A DNA stretch of 8,107 nucleotides from JBHIBA01 sp046758845 (GTDB taxonomy: Bacteria > UBA8248 > JACPRG01 > G963555815), in NCBI GenBank assembly GCA_046758845.1, contig JBHIBA010000212.1, forward strand, positions 1-8,107, written 5' to 3'. Of this stretch, positions 6,602 through 8,107 are shown one piece after another. The notes under the pieces were generated by a model. That model had not been told where the DNA came from, ran no database searches, and saw nothing but the letters and a program-made list of their open reading frames with translations. Both the position numbers and the translations under genes were made by a program. Position 1 is the first letter of the stretch. Each line of letters begins with the position of its first letter.

Positions 6602-7774
6602 TCAGGCTCTTTGCTCGGGGATTGGACCGACGGCGACCTCTCTTGCCGGTAGTTGCTCTTTCCAAAGCGTTTTCGGGACGAGAACCCTGCCGTCCATCAA
6701 ACGCCGTGCGGTTCGGACGGTTTTGACCCATTGAACCCAGGGGCCTGTCGGACCGTCCTGTATCTCCACTTGGACGCTGATGAGACCAGATGGGTGTCTG
6801 AACGTCACGTCCCGACCCTCCGCCTTCCGGCTGACCGTATGCACCACAGTTCCTTGGATTTTCGCCGCCACTGCGGTGGCAATCGCGCCGGTGAGAGCGT
6901 AGGCCTTGTGCGCCCTGCCCATGGAGAGAATCGTGGCGCGCAGGTGGACCTCACCGGCCTCCGAAGGGGGGGGCGAGACCAGGGCCACTTTCGGAACGGC
7001 GGGGGACCGCTTCGCCGCTTCGCCGGCTTCCGCTACGAATCCGCAGCGTTCGGCGGCGAGTCCCCGGACCTGCTCCAGTGTCTTCAGGAGCTTCTCGTCG
7101 GCGTCGATCTGGGCTGGAGATTCGGCTCCGGTCAGCCCGAGGCCTTCCGTCCGGATGAAGACGGCGGGATTGCCGGCGTCCACAATCGAGACATCCAGAA
7201 CCCCGTGGCCGGGAACGGTCATGCGCTCCTGTCGATTGCCCGTGGGAAGAAGCGACCCCGTCACGGCGCCCCCCGGGTCCTCAAAGCGGAGGTCAATGGG
7301 GGCTCCGGTTCCGGGAACGCCTGCGATGGAACAGTCTCCTTCCTCCAGGGCCCGGCCGCCCCGAACGGGCACCTCGGCCAGGAGGGTCTTGCCGGTGTTC
7401 GTGTTGAGAATCTTCACCGGAGTGGCGGGCTCGATTGCCTCGACCATCCCTTCGTCAATGGCGAAGGGTCCCACCGCAGCGGAGAGGTTGCCACAGTTCC
7501 CCCGGTAGTCGACCACAGCCGATGTGACGCTCACCTGGGCGAAGGTGTAGCGCACCGGCCCCCCGGCCTCCTCAGGGGGCGCGACGATGGCCACCTTACT
7601 GGCGCTGGAGAAGCCGGACCCCAGACCGTCGATTTGCCGGGGATCGGGACTTCCCATCACTCGAAGAAGGATGGCATCCCGAAAAGCGGGGTCCCGCGGG
7701 AGATCCTTCTCACGAAAGAAAAGTCCCTTGCTCGTCCCGCCTCGCATGAAGACGCTTTGGATTCGGACTTGCAT
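6602..7774 (-). CDS. PrpF family isomerase (2-methylaconitate / methylitaconate isomerase-like)
   Basis: This is a PrpF-family protein with the diaminopimelate epimerase fold, 390 aa, the normal length. Family members move a double bond or flip its geometry in unsaturated tricarboxylates: 2-methylaconitate cis-trans isomerase (PrpF), 3-methylitaconate delta-isomerase (Mii) or 4-oxalomesaconate tautomerase (GalD). The N-terminus QSVFMRGGTSKGLFF (6-20) is the family signature. K60 in SSASKVAIV and C94 in DYRGNCGNLSAAVGPFA fit the two active-site residues described for PrpF. NTNTGK (124-129), DAGNPAVFI (199-207) and HPSG (327-330) are further conserved blocks in the two pseudo-symmetric halves. 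The ATG at 7774 has AAGGA five bases upstream; the in-frame ATG at 7843 would add 23 residues but its AGGGG is only two bases away and the extension shows no family similarity. It is first in an operon with the ICL-family lyase. The exact substrate cannot be told from sequence. Confidence 0.94.
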   Translation of the reverse strand: MQVRIQSVFMRGGTSKGLFFREKDLPRDPAFRDAILLRVMGSPDPRQIDGLGSGFSSASKVAIVAPPEEAGGPVRYTFAQVSVTSAVVDYRGNCGNLSAAVGPFAIDEGMVEAIEPATPVKILNTNTGKTLLAEVPVRGGRALEEGDCSIAGVPGTGAPIDLRFEDPGGAVTGSLLPTGNRQERMTVPGHGVLDVSIVDAGNPAVFIRTEGLGLTGAESPAQIDADEKLLKTLEQVRGLAAERCGFVAEAGEAAKRSPAVPKVALVSPPPSEAGEVHLRATILSMGRAHKAYALTGAIATAVAAKIQGTVVHTVSRKAEGRDVTFRHPSGLISVQVEIQDGPTGPWVQWVKTVRTARRLMDGRVLVPKTLWKEQLPAREVAVGPIPEQRA

Positions 7775-8107
7775 GTGGTTCCTTGGACTTAATGCAAAGC
7801 CAACCGAGAGACGTCCTGGGCCGCCTTGGCCCCTGATTTTCATTTCCCCTATGGGACCAGCAACTCTCTGGGATTTCTAGTATACGATGATATTTGGCGG
7901 GAAGCTCATGTCCAGACTTTCCGCTCATGTACCGTTTACCGTGAGGAACGGATATCCGGGCGAAAAGAGAGAGCTTGCATTGCCCGCGAGAGTTGGACCC
8001 CCGGGCGGAAGAGATCCGAAACGCCGCCGGAACTTAACCGGTTCAGAAGCATATGGGACATTCCCTCCGGAATAAGAGAAAATCCCAGGGGGACCTTTTT
8101 GGGCACT
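7775..8107. other. Non-coding right edge, control region of the isomerase-lyase operon
   Basis: These 333 bp lie upstream of the PrpF-family gene and show no gene I can support. A short plus-strand frame at 7887-8075 has no ribosome site and no recognisable product. The region holds a -10-like TATACT on the minus strand (7879-7884) and two copies of GCTCATGT (7904-7911, 7923-7930) just beyond it. An AACCGGTT palindrome is at 8036-8043. The next gene upstream lies outside the window. Confidence 0.45.
7879..7930 (-). promoter_or_regulatory. Candidate activator-dependent promoter for the isomerase-lyase operon
   Basis: On the minus strand TATACT (7879-7884) matches five of six -10 consensus bases, but no TTGACA-like -35 sits at the right distance. 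Two direct copies of ACATGAGC (minus-strand reading of 7904-7911 and 7923-7930), 19 bp apart start to start, cover the -35 zone and the zone above it. A strong -10 without a -35 plus tandem sites there is the usual picture for activator-dependent control. An 8-bp repeat is not rare by chance, so this is tentative. Confidence 0.27.

Noticed and set aside
6567..6731. N-terminal extension of the lyase reading frame (55 residues)
   Set aside because: It overlaps the end of the PrpF-family gene in another frame, is highly basic, and family similarity starts at the ATG at 6566.
6653..7792. 379-aa plus-strand open frame opposite the PrpF-family gene
   Set aside because: It is antisense to a clearly recognisable PrpF-family protein and matches no family itself.
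7887..8075. 62-aa plus-strand open frame at the right edge
   Set aside because: There is no ribosome site before its ATG, no recognisable domain, and it overlaps the likely control region of the isomerase-lyase operon.
1..8107. CRISPR array, tRNA/rRNA gene, insertion sequence or phage element
   Set aside because: No regularly spaced repeats, tRNA-like cloverleaf, terminal inverted repeats or mobility genes were seen; all long frames resolve to metabolic or transport proteins.

Overview
The window is a GC-rich (roughly 60% or more by eye), tightly packed stretch of bacterial chromosome holding five complete catabolic or transport genes. No RNA gene, CRISPR array, transposase, integrase or plasmid function was seen. 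The export signal without a lipobox cysteine, the GC-rich codon use and the gene mix (a BMP-type binding protein, an xanthine dehydrogenase-like molybdenum hydroxylase, an isocitrate lyase/PEP mutase-family lyase and a PrpF-family isomerase) would suit an uncultured Gram-negative soil or sediment lineage such as Desulfobacterota, Rokubacteria, NC10 or Tectomicrobia. That placement is inference; nothing here fixes the taxon.

Layout from left to right. 119-1714 (-) is a YwrD-like gamma-glutamyltransferase-family Ntn hydrolase. A 283-bp intergenic region separates it from the divergent 1998-4343 (+), a molybdopterin-binding large subunit of an xanthine/CO/aldehyde dehydrogenase-family hydroxylase. 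That gene converges, across 62 bp, on 4406-5407 (-), an exported BMP/PnrA-family ABC substrate-binding protein. A 253-bp gap with a good sigma70-type promoter for the binding protein follows. Then come 5661-6566 (-), an isocitrate lyase/PEP mutase-family carbon-carbon lyase, and 35 bp upstream of it 6602-7774 (-), a PrpF-family (diaminopimelate epimerase fold) isomerase. These two form an apparent operon in the order isomerase then lyase. The last 330 bp hold a plausible control region for that operon and no convincing gene.

How the genes may work together. A PrpF-family isomerase next to an ICL-family lyase matches two known pathways. One is the 2-methylcitrate cycle (PrpF plus PrpB). The other is the end of anaerobic nicotinate degradation, where 3-methylitaconate delta-isomerase (PrpF family) and 2,3-dimethylmalate lyase (ICL/PEPM family) act after an initial molybdenum hydroxylase. 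The neighbouring molybdenum hydroxylase, the BMP binding protein (a family that often binds purine nucleosides) and a GGT-family amidohydrolase (the family of oxamate amidohydrolase HpxW) make uptake and breakdown of an N-heterocycle an attractive but unproven reading. The iron-sulfur and FAD subunits of the hydroxylase, the ABC permeases and ATPase, and the aconitase-like hydratase needed by either pathway are all absent from the window.
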